64,000 nucleotides of DNA from Pyropia yezoensis (GCA_009829735.1 CM020619.1:7988375-8052374); one strand, 5' to 3'. Shown: positions 34,301-45,661, numbered from the stretch's first letter. Notes: generated by a model from the letters alone, not told the origin. Numbers and translations: made by a program.

Positions 34301-35293
34301 ACCGACAACGGTCCCCAGTTTGCATCCCTGTTCTTCCAAGGAGTCTGCGACCTGATGGGCATCAAGAATTTGTACACCACGACGTACCACCCGCAAACGA
34401 ACGGCCAGGTGGAACGATTCAACCGGACCCTAGTGGACATGCTACGGCACTACGTGGAGGAGCACCAAGAAGACTGGGACGAGCTCCTGGCTGTCCTCAC
34501 TCTAGCCTACAACTCCCGAGTTCACCGGACAACGGGAGTCGCTCCACTCGACTTTGTCACCCCAAGGCGGCTGACCAACTTCTCCCTGGAAAGAATACCA
34601 GATGGTCTCCAGCCTGCACTGAAGTCAGGTCCCAAGGCAAAGGATGAGTTCCTGGAACAACTGAAGCTCCTGCTCCCTAGAGTCAAGGAGTCAATCTCAA
34701 AGACCCAGGAGCGATACAAGCGGGGCTATGACAAGGGCGTTCGGGAAAAGAACAAGGAACTGGGTGGTGGCGACTGGGTTTTTGTGGAGAACCATAGCGA
34801 TACCCGGGGGAAGCTGGACTCGAAGACGGATGGACCTTATGAGATCCTGAATACGGACGGTTGGACCTTTCTTCTAGACGTGGATGGCTCCCCGTACCGC
34901 GTGAGCAGCGACCATGTCACCCGAGCTCCACCGCCAAGCCAACGGGACTTGACCCGGCGCAAGCGGGCCGCAGTACCCTGGCTATCCCAAGAAGAAGGTC
35001 GGGAATATGTCTACGTCAAGTTTGTGGACCATGCCTGGAGAGACGGACGCCTGTACCTGCGAGTACGCTGGTTCGGTTTTAACCCGGCAGATGATACCTG
35101 GGAACCCTCAAGCCGGCTACCCATCGTGGATGTCTGTGCCTACACGCGACGGAACGGGATAGAGGGCACTCCAGTGGCCAGAGCCGGCAAGATTCTGGAG
35201 TCGGACTCGGAGGAGGACCAAGAGGATGGGGCCAACCAAGACCCTCGGGACGAGCCGAGTTCATCCGCAACGGATGCGGAACAAGAGGATTGA
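31310..35293 (+). CDS. E2 pol region: protease, RT, RNase H, integrase, chromodomain
   Basis: Blocks in order: aspartic protease PVVDTGAGPSVI (near 31430); RT with the YLDDII active site at 32801; RNase H with LETDACGVQVG and RTDHASRRWL; integrase zinc-binding HX..HX..CX2C domain (HSSPQAGHPGINRMY, CVSCARNR); integrase catalytic Asp in MDILGPLP, Asp in TDNGPQF and the later Glu region (EEHQEDWDE); C-terminal chromodomain EYVYVKFVDHAWRDGRLYLR with DDTWEPSSRLP. Domain order (integrase last) defines Ty3/gypsy, and the chromodomain defines chromoviruses. Fossil, near whole. Confidence 0.85.
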
Positions 35294-35438
35294 GAAGAAG
35301 GGAACGGGTATATCAAGGAGAACACGCAATACAAGCATGGAACAATCAAGGAAAACAAGCACCCGCTCGGGCAACCCTTCTCTCCGCCTCTTCCCTCCTC
35401 GCTTCTCCCAAGACCCTCACCCTCCTTGCCTCCAACTA

Positions 35439-37557
35439 CTACTCCCGGCGCGGACGCTGAGCCGCGGGAGTGTCCTCCAGCGCTGCCTCCGCGGCACGAC
35501 GGGAACCGGAGGAAGACGGGATGACGTAGTGCGGTGGACGCGGTGCATCCCGGTATGACGCCATCGGAGTAGTACCGGTAGTTGCCGGGGGCTCCCGCTC
35601 ATCCAGATATGCCCGTCGGCGCCCCTGGAAGCCAGTGAAGGTTTCTGACCACTGCTGGGCCAAGCCATGCCGCGTCAAGGTCGCCAGAAGTTCGCCAACC
35701 ACCGGGCTTTTCGACATCTGGCCGCTGTCCGCGCAAGCAAACACCCGGTCAACCACGTTGTTCAAGACGCTGGCGTAAGTGCCCAGCACCAGGGAAGACC
35801 CGACGCCCTCAACCTGCACCGGAAGACGACCCAGCTGGTCTTTAATCATACCGACGTCGTACTGGTCGCATGTCGGGCCACCTTGGTTCAGGTACCAGTC
35901 AGGCACCCGGAAGGAGGGTAAGGCGCAGAGTCGGCGCCGGAATCTCGAACCGCCCCGAGGATGACACCACCGGACGGTCCACAACGGCTCCCGAAACCGG
36001 AGTACCCAACTCCAGCGGAGGCACAGCGCCGCCGGCGTTGGAAGAAGGCGTCCGAGGCGGAGCGGCCGGAGTGGTAGGCGACCGCACGGTCACCCCCAGA
36101 CTCGCCGCAGACAGGCGCGGTGCCGGAGGAGCTTGAAGTACCGGCACAGCCGGAACAGGGCGTGAACGCGCCGGCGACGGTTCAGGCGAGGCCACCGGGG
36201 CGACAGGTGCAACAGGAGCAAGCGGAGCCGCCGCAGACGCCTGACCGACCGCCGCGGCCCATCCCGACTCCTGCACCGGCGGCCCAACTGGCAGAAGATC
36301 AAGGGCGGCCGGGGCAGGAAAGCTACCTAGCTGCGGCCACGCCGGAAGCGGCGTCGCAAGCTGCACCTTGGCCGGAGAAGACTGGTAGACCACCTGCGCC
36401 CAACCGAAGCCATCCCGACGCGGGCGGTTCTGGTCGGCAATCGCGTTCAAGAAGTTCCGGTCATGCACCGGCACCAGACGCCGGAAGTCAATCATCGCCT
36501 GGAAGAGCCCCTTGTACTCTTCGTCCTGGCTGCACAGGAAGCCGACGGTCAACTTGTCGACAATCCAGACCATCAGGAGGTCAGGGAGAGACCAAAGCCG
36601 GTTGGACACCAAGACCTCATGAAGCCAGTGGTTGGCCGCCAAGACTGTCATCTCGGACGTGTACATCATGTACGGGATCGAGTGGAAGAAGCCCTTGATC
36701 GACGCCTGAGTCAAGGCGTCCAGGAAGTACCAGGTGAAGGGGATGCTGGAAGGAGCAAACCCGACCGGGATCTCGACTTCCTGCTGCTGCGGGATGACCT
36801 TGGGGTAGTACGCCGCCCGGTTAGCCTTATCCAGCTTCCAGAACTCCTGATGGTTGCAGCTCACGAGGAAGTCACGCTGACGGCCGCGTCGCTCGCCTTG
36901 CTCCCGTGCCGGTGACAACTTGGAGTACTTCCGGGTCAGGAAAGGCGGCTCCAGGGCGACCATGCTCGGACGGGAGTCACAGTTCAGGCTCCCCGACCCC
37001 TTGAGCGCCTCGTCCCAGACCTTGAGCGCCCGGCGGACGTACCCTTCCTCCTCCGGCCACCGGAGAGCGGACGCGGACACGCGACGCTCGGTCAAGGGCA
37101 GATCCAGCACCAGCGCGAAGGGGAGATCCTCCACACGAGCAACCCAAGAGGACTACGAGAAGCTCTGGGGGCGGTTTTGTGCCAGGCGCATCTGGTCCGC
37201 CGTGTGAAGACGAGCCTTATCCATCTCTGTCAAGACCCCGCGCTGGAGTTCCTTGCGCCAGAGGTCCAAGAAATCCTGCTGGCACTGGGCCGCGCCGGCG
37301 TTGCCGACCACCGTGGAGTAACGCCGGGCCGCCAGAGGGTCTTGCCCAAGAAGCATCTCCGGGAGACCCACCGGGGGGGTCTCGACCGGGTGCAACGCAG
37401 AAGCCGGGGGAACCCGATCCGTCCCCGCCGTGGCGACCGGCGCCGACATCGACACCCGAGGAACCGGAGGCAGGAGAGGGGCGCGGCTACCCGAGTTCTC
37501 CTGCGCAACACTCGCCGCCGGAACCACGGGCCCAGCTTGGACCTCGGAACTGGACAT
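35439..37557 (-). CDS. E2 antisense gene of unknown function
   Basis: A roughly 2.1-kb coding region on the strand opposite to gag-pol, filling the space between pol and the 3' LTR. The most likely start is MSSSEVQAGPVV at 37557, about 185 bp inside the LTR. Parts: Ala/Pro-rich head (LPPVPRVSM), helical section (WRKELQRGVLTEMDKARL), a Trp/aromatic-rich core (HQEFWKLDKANRAAYYPKV, FAPSSIPFTWYF, NHWLHEVLVSNRLW), a long Ala/Pro/Val linker, then a C-terminal block (GGPTCDQYDVGMIKDQLGRL). I recognise no domain. Recurrence in E1 and E4 with mostly conservative changes suggests it once made protein. Fossil, with a couple of breaks. Confidence 0.7.
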
Positions 37558-37724
37558 GACGTCCAGAATCCGGGGGAACGAGAGGGCCAAGGTGAAGGAG
37601 AGAAGGGGGGCAGAGAACCGGAGCAGGTGATCGTGACCAGGGTGAAGACGCTCGACCTCGGCACCGGTGTGGACGTGCTCGAGGCTGTGCACGGTGGCAC
37701 CTGTTTCGGCCCGAGGACGTGCCG

Positions 37725-37741
37725 GACTAGGGAGGGAGCTA
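37725..37741 (+). promoter_or_regulatory. Candidate polypurine tract of E2
   Basis: GACTAGGGAGGGAGCTA directly precedes the right LTR. The same sequence precedes the LTR remnant of E4. Confidence 0.6.
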
Positions 37742-38312
37742 TGTAGCATCCCTGGCCCCGACTTGGCACCGACCCGGGACTACAACCAGAGGGCACCAGG
37801 TGCCAGAACACGCCCGCCGTGTGGTGATGGTTGGCGGCCGTGGCCCGTGCCCGGCACTGGGATGCGGTGGACTACGCTATCCACACGTGAGAGAGGGATT
37901 GCTGATGGGTTTTTGCATACTTGTGAGGGACTTGATTTGAGAGAATTTGAGTGTGAGATTAGTGAGTGGGAATAGAATTAGTAGTGATAGTGGCCCCCGA
38001 CCTGACGAGGTTAGACTCGGGTCGGGGCCACTCGGGGTTATGGGGGGGCTACCTGGCCAACGTGCCGAGGCTCCCCCAGATGCACGTTAAGAGGGACAGC
38101 GAGGCGCCCTTGGCCCGCGCCCTCAGTAAAAAGACAACTGCGAGTTTGCTTTCCTCTTCCCCGTGTGCACTACCGTGCGTATCTGTTTGCTCTGCGAGCA
38201 GGCACGTGAGGCAACAGGCATACTATTCTCGTAGTTCCCCTTTCTGTGTTACCTGTCCCTTTCCCTCGAGGGATATTGACACGTGTCTAAGAAGATCGAG
38301 TTTTATACCACA
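37742..38312 (+). repeat. E2 right LTR (571 bp)
   Basis: Same ends and length as the left LTR; about ten differences. Followed by the duplicated target ATTTC. Confidence 0.95.
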
Positions 38313-38317
38313 ATTTC
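38313..38317. repeat. Target-site duplication of E2, right copy (ATTTC)
   Basis: Matches 28657-28661. The sequence on either side is continuous antisense-gene sequence of E1. Confidence 0.85.
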
Positions 38318-38925
38318 CAGGTCAAGAAGGGCGGCTCCAGAGCGACCATCTCCGGACGGGGATCACAGGTCAAGTTCCCTGGTTTCTCGAGCGCCTCGTC
38401 CCAGACCTTGAGCGCTGGGCGGACGTTATCCTCCTTCTCCGGCCATCGGAGCATGGACACAGACACTCGGCGCTTGGTCGAGGGAAGATCCAGCAACAGC
38501 GCAAAGGAGATGTCCTCGAGGCGGGCAACCCAAGACAAACCGGAAAAGCTCTGGGAGCGGTCTTGAGCCAGGCGCATCTGTTCCGCCTTGTAAAGGCGCG
38601 TGTCGTCCATCTCCGTCAAGACCCCGCGCTGGAGCTCCTTACGCCAGAAAGCCAGGCAGTCCTGCTGACACCGGACCGCGCTGACGTTCCCGACCACCGT
38701 GGTGTAGCCCCGGGCCTCCAGGGGATCGTGACCGAGAAGCATCTCCGGGAGACCCACCGGGGGGGTCTTCACCGGGCGCGCCGCCGGAGCCGGGGGCACT
38801 TGATCCGCCTCTTCCGCCGTAACGACCGGCGTTCGCGCCGACATCCGAGGAACCGGAGGCAGGAGAGGAGCACGACCACCCGAGTTCTCCTCCGCGAGAC
38901 CCGCCACCGACGATAATGTCGTCCA
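38318..38925 (-). pseudogene. E1 antisense gene, N-terminal portion, resuming after E2
   Basis: Reads on the minus strand with WRKELQRGVLTEMDDTRL and PPVGLPEMLLGHDPLEARGY, matching the corresponding E2 segment (WRKELQRGVLTEMDKARL). It stops abruptly at about 38925, where inverted RT sequence of E3 begins, before reaching the expected start and LTR. Confidence 0.8.
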
Positions 38926-40395
38926 AATAAACCAGACATGACCTCAAACTTAGTCCCGACAGGATGATGTCAATGGCTCTCTGGAAGGTAGCCGGAGCAT
39001 TGGTGAGGCCAAATGGAAGACGCTTGCACCGGAGTCGTCCCATATGGCACGTGAAAGTAGTCTTGTCCTTCTCCTCGTCGGCCAGAGGGATCTTCCAGTA
39101 ACCGGCATCACAATTGAGCGTTGAAAAGAGGGTGGCATTACCGAGAAAGTCGATGCAATCATCCGCCGGGGTATCGGGTATACCTCCTTGACCGTGATCT
39201 TGTTCAGGCGCCTGTAGTAGACGCAGAAACGGAAGTGACTGCCAGGTTTCGGGACGACAACCACCGGGAAGGCCCACTCGCCATCGGAGGGCTCGATAAC
39301 ATCCATCTTGAGCATCTTGTTAACCTGCTTCTCAATCTCATCCCGGCGATGTGGTCCAGCCCGATACGGTTGCAGGTGTACTGGCTTAGCATCCATCTTG
39401 AGTTGAATCCGGTGTAGGGTGGCGTCCATCTTGCCCAGCTGTCCAGACCACAGGTGCCGATATTCCTGAAGAAGCTTCTCCAGAGCGTTATTCAGGTCAG
39501 TAGGAACATTTTCTTGGTTGACATTTGGCATCCTGGGTGGTGCTTGCTCTGGCTTTGGGGCAACGCCGGCAGCCTGTGATTGTTCCGGAGGTACACCTAA
39601 GGCGGGTAGGTTGGATGCCAGTTCTTGTTTCAGGTTCAAGAGATCCTCCTTGCTTAGGGCACGGGCAGAGCCTCGGTAAGGTTCTGCCGTCCCAACTCCA
39701 GTAGCCTTAGCGAGAGTTATTGCCTTCCAGCTCACGTTGACGATTGGCACAGAGAATGGGGTGTGTCTTTCCACCTTCTTGTGATGCCCATGGGCCAAGT
39801 ATAGCCGGTATTTTACCGGAAGTTCCTTGCGTCCGTAGATCAGGCATTGACCCGTTGTCCGGGTAGTCACTTAGACCTTGGTCTCCGAACGAGAAGGAAG
39901 AAGCACTGGTTTGAAGAGCGTCAAGGTAGAGGGTGGGATACGGTCCTTTTTGCTTTTGACTACACGAACCTTGGTGTTCAGATGCTCCACCACCGGCGAC
40001 ACACACACATGGTTGAACTGCACCTTTCCTTCTCCTGGCAGGATACTTTTGACATGCTGCTTCTGGGAGTCCCAGCCAAGGATGAGGGGGACTGAGAGGG
40101 TCTTGACTACGAGAAATGGAAAAAGCATGGGTTCATTGTTGACAAAGATGGCGACAGAGAGGCGGCCGAGCGGTCTCAAAGTTTGACCCGAGGCGTCTAC
40201 AATCCGGGTCTTCGTAGGAGCTCCCCAGGCTTTTCGACGCCAGCCCGGAGGCAGCAGGTTCTCAGTGATGACGCTTGGTCCGGCTCCCGTGTCAACCACC
40301 GGCGTAACAGCTTGGGGGAGGCTATCCCCCACACGCATTCGAGCATTAACCTTAAGGTTGTCCTTACGAAGGACGAGCAAGGTCCCTTTGAACAA
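38926..40395 (-). pseudogene. E3 pol remnant: protease and N-terminal RT
   Basis: Shows protease VVDTGAGPSVI near 40290 and RT blocks RAGPHRRDEIEKQVNKMLKM, LPFGLTNAPATFQRAIDII and YLDDIIV at the truncated end. Broken fossil. Confidence 0.85.
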
Positions 40396-40523
40396 ACAGG
40401 GTTTCCAGGCGGCTACCGGTTGAGTCGGTAACTGCCGTCCTTTCTTTCGGCACGCAAGGGGAGAACAGGTAGAAGTACCCTGTCGTCGGTTATTCGGGAA
40501 GACACCTGGGGAGAGCGCCTACC

Positions 40524-42029
40524 CTACTCGTTTCCCGAGTCCGAGGAATCCTTGGAGGTCTCGGTCTGCAGGTCAAAGTCCGTAGGAGCGTCCTTGGTCA
40601 GAGCTTCGGTGATGCTCTGCAGAGTTGCCACCCGGACCGCGTGTACCTGTGCCTCGTCCGTCTTGGTAGGCGCTTGCCGGTTAGCCCAGTTGACCGCCCT
40701 AGCGAACACTAGTTCTTGACGCTTGAGCTCCTCCCGGAGATCCTTGGGGATTGTCGGGCCCTGGTAAGACAGATGATCCCCCTTCTGGCACAGCCATCAA
40801 GTCCGGAACCGCTGGTTCTTGACTTTCTTAGGGGCTACTAAGGAAGGCTGCTCCTTGAAGACGAAGCCACCTTACTTTTCCCCTGACGCCATAGGAGAGG
40901 TCTCGCCAACAGCCAGTACCGGTACTGGGTTATCACCTCCCTTACACGTGTCGGGTCCGGGACGAACCCGCGACAACGGCTTGGGCATCGACACCATAGG
41001 AGCCTGGAGGGCCTTGGCTTGCCGGAACGTGCCCTGGGTGTAGGCTATCAGCTGCTGCAAGGTATGCTCTTGGTATTCCTGGTTGTAGTTCTCAGTATCA
41101 ACTTGAAGATACTCAGGGAGCCCTTCCGAAAAGATCATCTTAAGCCTGTCCTCAGGGTAAACGTTGCCACAAGCCTCGCTCATCTCCCGGACACGGCGGG
41201 CGAAGGCCTCTGGAGTCTCTTGTCACTCCATGGTTGCCCGGTTCAACTTTCCCACCGCCTCGCGCAGGGAGAAGCTAGGCTGCATGCGCCGGTTCAGGGA
41301 TGCCATCTTCTTGGCCATCTTCCGGGTGTAACCTTGGTCTTGGTTCTCCCGCCGGTAGTTGCTCCAGTACGTGACCTTGTTCAGGGAGGCCTCCGCCACT
41401 TGATGAGCAGGAAAGTCAAACTCGACCAGCCTGCGCCGGGTGGGACCAGGAGTCGCGTCCCAGTCGTATTTCTCCTCAGAGCTGGAGGAACTGGTCTCGC
41501 TCGTGCTAGAGTGACGACGACGACGCCGCCGCCTCCGGCTGCTCCGGTCACGGGTCTTCGAGCTTCCCTCTTTATAGGACGCCAGGGGAGGAAAAGCTTG
41601 ACCGGTCTCAGGAGTCGAGGTCTCAGGGGGACCCGTAGAACCAGTTACAGCGGTGCCTCTGGCACTGCTAGCGCCCACAGGAAGAGGAGTATACACCCAG
41701 CTGCTCTGTGTAATTCCAGGAGTATGCACACCAGGGGGTATCCCTGGAAGTTCAGGAGTAGAGCCGACAGGAGGGAGTCGTCTGCTTCGAGCGGAGTCAA
41801 ACGCCGTTGACCCCGGGGTGGCTCCTACCGGAGGAACAGCCGGAGGAACGGGAGCAGGAGGTACTTGGCCGCCTGTAGACTCCAGCCCGCTACCAGATGT
41901 TGGGCCCAGGTCTGCTTCGCCCGTGGGGACAACGCCGGGTTGGATACCGTCCCCTGCGGTGGCCAGGGATGCGTCAAGGGACGCGGGGTCTACCCCTTCG
42001 GGCACCGTCGTGCCAGGGAGGGTAGCCAT
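40524..42029 (-). pseudogene. E3 gag remnant
   Basis: Starts at MATLPGTTVPEG like E2 and keeps the Pro/Gly-rich head, the Arg/Ser tract and capsid-like phrases (MSEACGNVYPEDRLKMIF). Shorter than E2 gag and broken. Confidence 0.8.
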
Positions 42030-42237
42030 GTTGGTCTCTTGACAGCCACAGTCCAGTTGCCTGCGTGTCCAAAGATCGCCAGACCTTGAGAAAGGGTTTG
42101 GGGAGCCATGTATGGGATTCCCGTGACCGGGTGCAAATAACTCCCAATCCACAGAGGAGGGCAGAACAGGAACAACCCAACCGCTGCTCCCAAATGTCTC
42201 TTCTCAAACACTCCAATCCCCCGCTGTCCACCAAATA

Positions 42238-42808
42238 AGTGGTATAAAACTCGATCTTCTTAGACACGTGTCAGTATCTCTCGGGGGAAAGGGACCGGTA
42301 ACACGAAAAGGGGAACTACGAGAGTGGTATGCCTGTTGCCTCAAGTGCCTGCTGGCAGAGCCAACAGATACGCACGGTAGTGCACACGGGGAAGAGGGAA
42401 GCAAACTCGCAGTTGTCTTTTTCCCTGAGGGCGCGGGCCAAGGGCGCCTCGCTGTCCCTCTTAACGTGCATCTGGGGGAGCCTCGGCACGTTGGCCAGGT
42501 AGCCCCCCCATAACCCCGAGTGGCCCCGACCCGAGTCTTACCTCATCAGGTCGGGGGCCACTATCACAACGAATTCTATTCTCCCACACTGATCTCACAC
42601 TCAAGTTCTCTCAATCAAGTCTCTCACAAATATGTAAAAACCCAGCAGAAGTCCCTCTCCCACGTGTGGGTAGCGTAGTCCACCGCATCCCAGTGCCGGG
42701 CACGGGCCACGGCCGCCAACCGTCACCACACGGCGGGCGTGTCCTGGCACCTGGTGCCCTCTGGTTGCCATCCCAGGTCGGCGCCAAGTCAGGGCCAGGG
42801 ATGCTCCA
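42238..42808 (-). repeat. E3 LTR (571 bp)
   Basis: Begins TGGAGCATCCCTGG and ends TATACCACT on the minus strand; the same 571-bp length as the other family A LTRs. The hairpin arms near 42520-42562 are preserved. Confidence 0.9.
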
Positions 42809-44317
42809 GTAGGGGCGGGGGAGACGCCGGTCGTTGGGCGGTGGAGCGGCCAGGACGAGCAACCGCTCGCTTTCGACACTGTGGCAACCCACCGCGCACC
42901 GCCCCTACTTGCAGAGACGCTTGCGAGCCACCGTATGCCCCCGGCACTGTGGTACACCGGCCAGGGCGGCCCTCATTTCCCGTCAAGTGTACCCATCGCC
43001 ACTTGTGGGCACGCCGATGAACCACGTCGTCGACGTTGAACGAGCACCTTCGGGGCGGGGTGGGGCGGGGCGCTCCTGGAAACTTTTGCCCTTGAGAGCG
43101 CATTGTCATTGGGTTGACGTGAGCCCGCCGCGGATGGTGTGGTGGTGGGGGGTCTGTAGCGAGCGACCAGAGAAGCAGGTCGGCCAACCGGGTCTAGGTC
43201 GGGAAAGACCGCCAAGTGACCGTCTAGCCACGGCACGCGAGATGCTGCTCCGTGCAGCTATCGTCACCAGTCGCGTTTTACCGCTCAAGACGCGCATCAA
43301 CGTCCTTGAGCGCTGTGGGTGCTCCAAATCACGTTTTGGTACGGTCACTGATGTGCATCAGACCTCGCTCAAAGATGATCAGGTGAGCGAGGCTTCCCAG
43401 TCGCGAGTGCGATCTGTGCGCCGCCATTTCATTGGCCGCCGCCTTTCGGCAACGGTAAAGAGCCTGGGCTGCGAGACTGTCCGTCATCAGGAACCCTTCG
43501 GGCGATGCCTTGAGCCTGCGGGACAGTCTCCCCCTATTCCGGGTCTCAGGGCGGTGTCTTGGAGTCCCTTGTGGGAGGACCACGCAACGCCCTGGAGTAC
43601 CGCAGCGGTGCCCGTGACCGCCCCGCAGTCGCTGACTGACAGTGGGCGGCCCCGCCTCTGCACAGCTGCATCGTGCACTTCCTCCGCCACCCCCACCGCT
43701 TCCGGTGCGGCAGTAGCGGCCGCAGACGCCAACGGAGACAGAGTGCGGGTGGACCTGGAAGTCCGGCCGGTAGAGCGGCCTCGCGTCGGCGCGGGTGGCG
43801 GTGGTGGGCGCGGGCGACGCGCCGGTCCCGTCGGGCTGCGTGACGATGTAATACAGGGTGGTGCTGGTGAGGGACCCTGTGGAGAGCTTGGCGGGTGCCG
43901 CGGGCGGCGGCCGCATGGCGACGGCAGCGGAATCTGGTTTGGGTGGGGGGGAAGTGGAGGAGGCCGGGGCGCCGGGTGGGGGGGGGAGGGGGGCTCAGGT
44001 TTGGCGCCGCCGGGCCGGGGGAGGTCCGCGGGCGGCCTCAGGGTCGCGAAGCTGAGCTTACCGACGGGCGTGGCGCTGGGCGCCGACGCAGACGCGGTGG
44101 GAGCCGTTGGAGCAGACGGCGCCGCTTCCGCCGCCGCCGTGCCCGACCATGGAGCCATGTACGTGGTCGGCGCGGCAGCGATGGGTGGCCCAGCGGGGTG
44201 GGGGGGATGCACCCCTTTGCCGGCGCCAGCGCCGGCGGCGCCAGCGGGCGCACGGGCGACCGCACTGGGAGGGCGGCCGAGAAGGAGAGAGGGGGAGGGC
44301 GGTACCGTCTCCTTGAC
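42809..44317. other. Stretch between E3 and the integrase fossil; no gene recognised
   Basis: GC-rich with a lower-GC part at 43280-43480. Long frames exist on both strands, including a Pro/Ala-rich one on minus that lies downstream of the integrase fossil and may be degraded element sequence. Nothing is assignable. Confidence 0.4.
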
Positions 44318-44734
44318 CTAGTCGATGTTAAACCGCTTGACTTGACCGTCCACGGCTGGCTGCACAATCTTGCCCTCCTGGGAGTTGACGGTGTACGGCC
44401 CTTGCCACGCATTGACCGACGGCTCGCGGTAGACGAGTACTTTCACACCTCGGTGGACGTAGCGGTCGGCGGCTGCAGGAACAGGCGCTACTAGGGCGGC
44501 GCGTAAGCGTGCCTGAGTGACGTTGGATAGCATCTCTAGCCTGGCTGTGACCATGGGTTCCACACGGTCCCGCTGCGGCAGAAGTCGGAGTGGGGCCACG
44601 GGTGTGCGTGGAATCACGCCAAAGACAAGGAGCGTCGGGATTAGCCCGTTGACATCCGCCGTGGTGTTTACACCGTGGCAGGCTAGTGCCAGGGCCGACT
44701 CTTCGAGGCATTGCCAACGCATCCACCTTCCCAT
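44318..44734 (-). pseudogene. LTR-retrotransposon integrase C-terminal fossil, a lineage distinct from families A-B
   Basis: The 138-residue minus frame includes NTTADVNGLIPTLLVFGVIP, then an Arg-rich helical stretch with MVTARLEML and a closing domain VKVLVYREPSVNAWQGPYTV. This order (T-L-L-V-F-G-x-x-P, basic helix, VLVYRE...WxGPY barrel) is typical of the integrase end in some copia-like and related elements, as I recall. It does not resemble the chromodomain ending of family A. It is a lone fragment without visible LTRs. Confidence 0.6.
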
Positions 44735-44747
44735 TCCATCCTGCTAG

Positions 44748-45661
44748 CCACCCTCCACGCGCACGCGGTCCCCGCCCGCCACGCGGCCGTTGCCCTCTGC
44801 GGCGACGCGTTCGTGCCGCCCGCAACGCGGGCGGCGCTCAATCCTGTCCTCAACGTCGCGGCAGCTGTGCTGGGCACCCTCCTCGAGGGACGGCCGGGGG
44901 TAGTTGCCTGGGCGGCGGCCCCGGTGCTCACGTCGTTGCGGGCGCCCGCGGTGCGCGTGCCGCCGCCACCGGCTCTGGTGACCGCCATTGCGCGGGTGCC
45001 CGCGGGGGTAGGGGTTGGAGCGGAGATGATGGGGGTGGGGGGAGATGGTGGGATCGTGGGAGTGGTCCTTACCCGTCTACGCGCGAGGGAGGCCCGGTGG
45101 GAGTTGCAAGCGTGTGTGGGGGTGGTAGCGGTGCCCTCGGAAACATTGTGGGAGGCCGTGCTGGACGTGGCCGAGAGGGCATCCGTCGCACACCGCCCGG
45201 TCGCCGCTGGGGTAGTGCTGGCTGCTGTCAGAGCCGGGTCAGCTCCCGGCGGCGACGGCGAGGCCGGCGCCGACGGCGACAGCAGCGGCAACGGTGAAAC
45301 GGCCGACATTGCCACATGGACGGCACTCATTGCGGTCTTCACCGCCCGGCTGGCGCGGCTCCCCCAGGCGGCAGGCGGCCGTGACCAACCCGTGTCCGGA
45401 CGGGTGGTGCCCATTCCCACAGCCACCTTGGACGCGGGCGACGCGGCGGCCGTCGAGGCGCTCCTCCGCGCACTCGGCCGGATTGCGCTGCCGCCGCCGC
45501 AGGTGGCGGCGCTGCAGGGGGCGGCGTTGCGGGGCGGCCGCGGTGGCGATGCTGCCGCCTTCGCACTGGCTACCCTCGCCGTCACCCGTCGCCGCCTTTG
45601 TCAGGGGGGGGGGGGGGGGGAGGGGGGCGCCAGAGCGATAGACAGGATGATGGCGTCGTGA
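44748..45661 (+). CDS. Possible host exon: helical Ala/Val/Leu-rich protein, 3' portion
   Basis: A 304-codon open stretch ends with TGA at 45659-45661. No ATG occurs in it before about 45027, but a pyrimidine-rich acceptor (CATTCCATCCTGCTAG) ends at 44747, so it may be a 3' exon whose earlier exon is missing or displaced. Composition (helices of Ala, Val, Leu with spaced Arg, e.g. GVVLTRLRAREARWELQACV, AVEALLRALGRI) suggests a helical-repeat (HEAT/ARM-like) fold; no family is recognised. A family B LTR begins 26 bp after the stop. The opposite strand is also open, so this call is tentative. Confidence 0.35.

Larger units (their letters stand above)
28662..38312 (+). mobile_element. E2, nearly whole family A Ty3/gypsy chromovirus (9,651 bp)
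   Basis: Order: 571-bp LTR, candidate primer-binding site, gag, pol (protease, RT, RNase H, integrase, chromodomain), a long antisense gene, purine tract, 571-bp LTR, with ATTTC duplicated at both ends. The two LTRs differ at about ten positions by eye (roughly 98% identical), so the insertion is young. It looks near complete, with perhaps two or three breaks. At 9.65 kb it is larger than a minimal chromovirus because of the antisense region. Confidence 0.95.
38926..42808 (-). mobile_element. E3, inverted 5' half of a family A chromovirus
   Basis: In minus orientation: LTR (42808-42238), gag, protease and the first part of RT up to the YLDDII block. There the element ends by fusion to E1 sequence that lies in the opposite orientation. 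Its sequence differs from E2/E4 more than they differ from each other, so it looks older. Broken, several breaks. Confidence 0.9.

Noticed and set aside
42834-44321. 495-codon plus frame
   Set aside because: Heterogeneous composition spanning LTR-flank and fossil DNA; its end overlaps the integrase fossil on the other strand.
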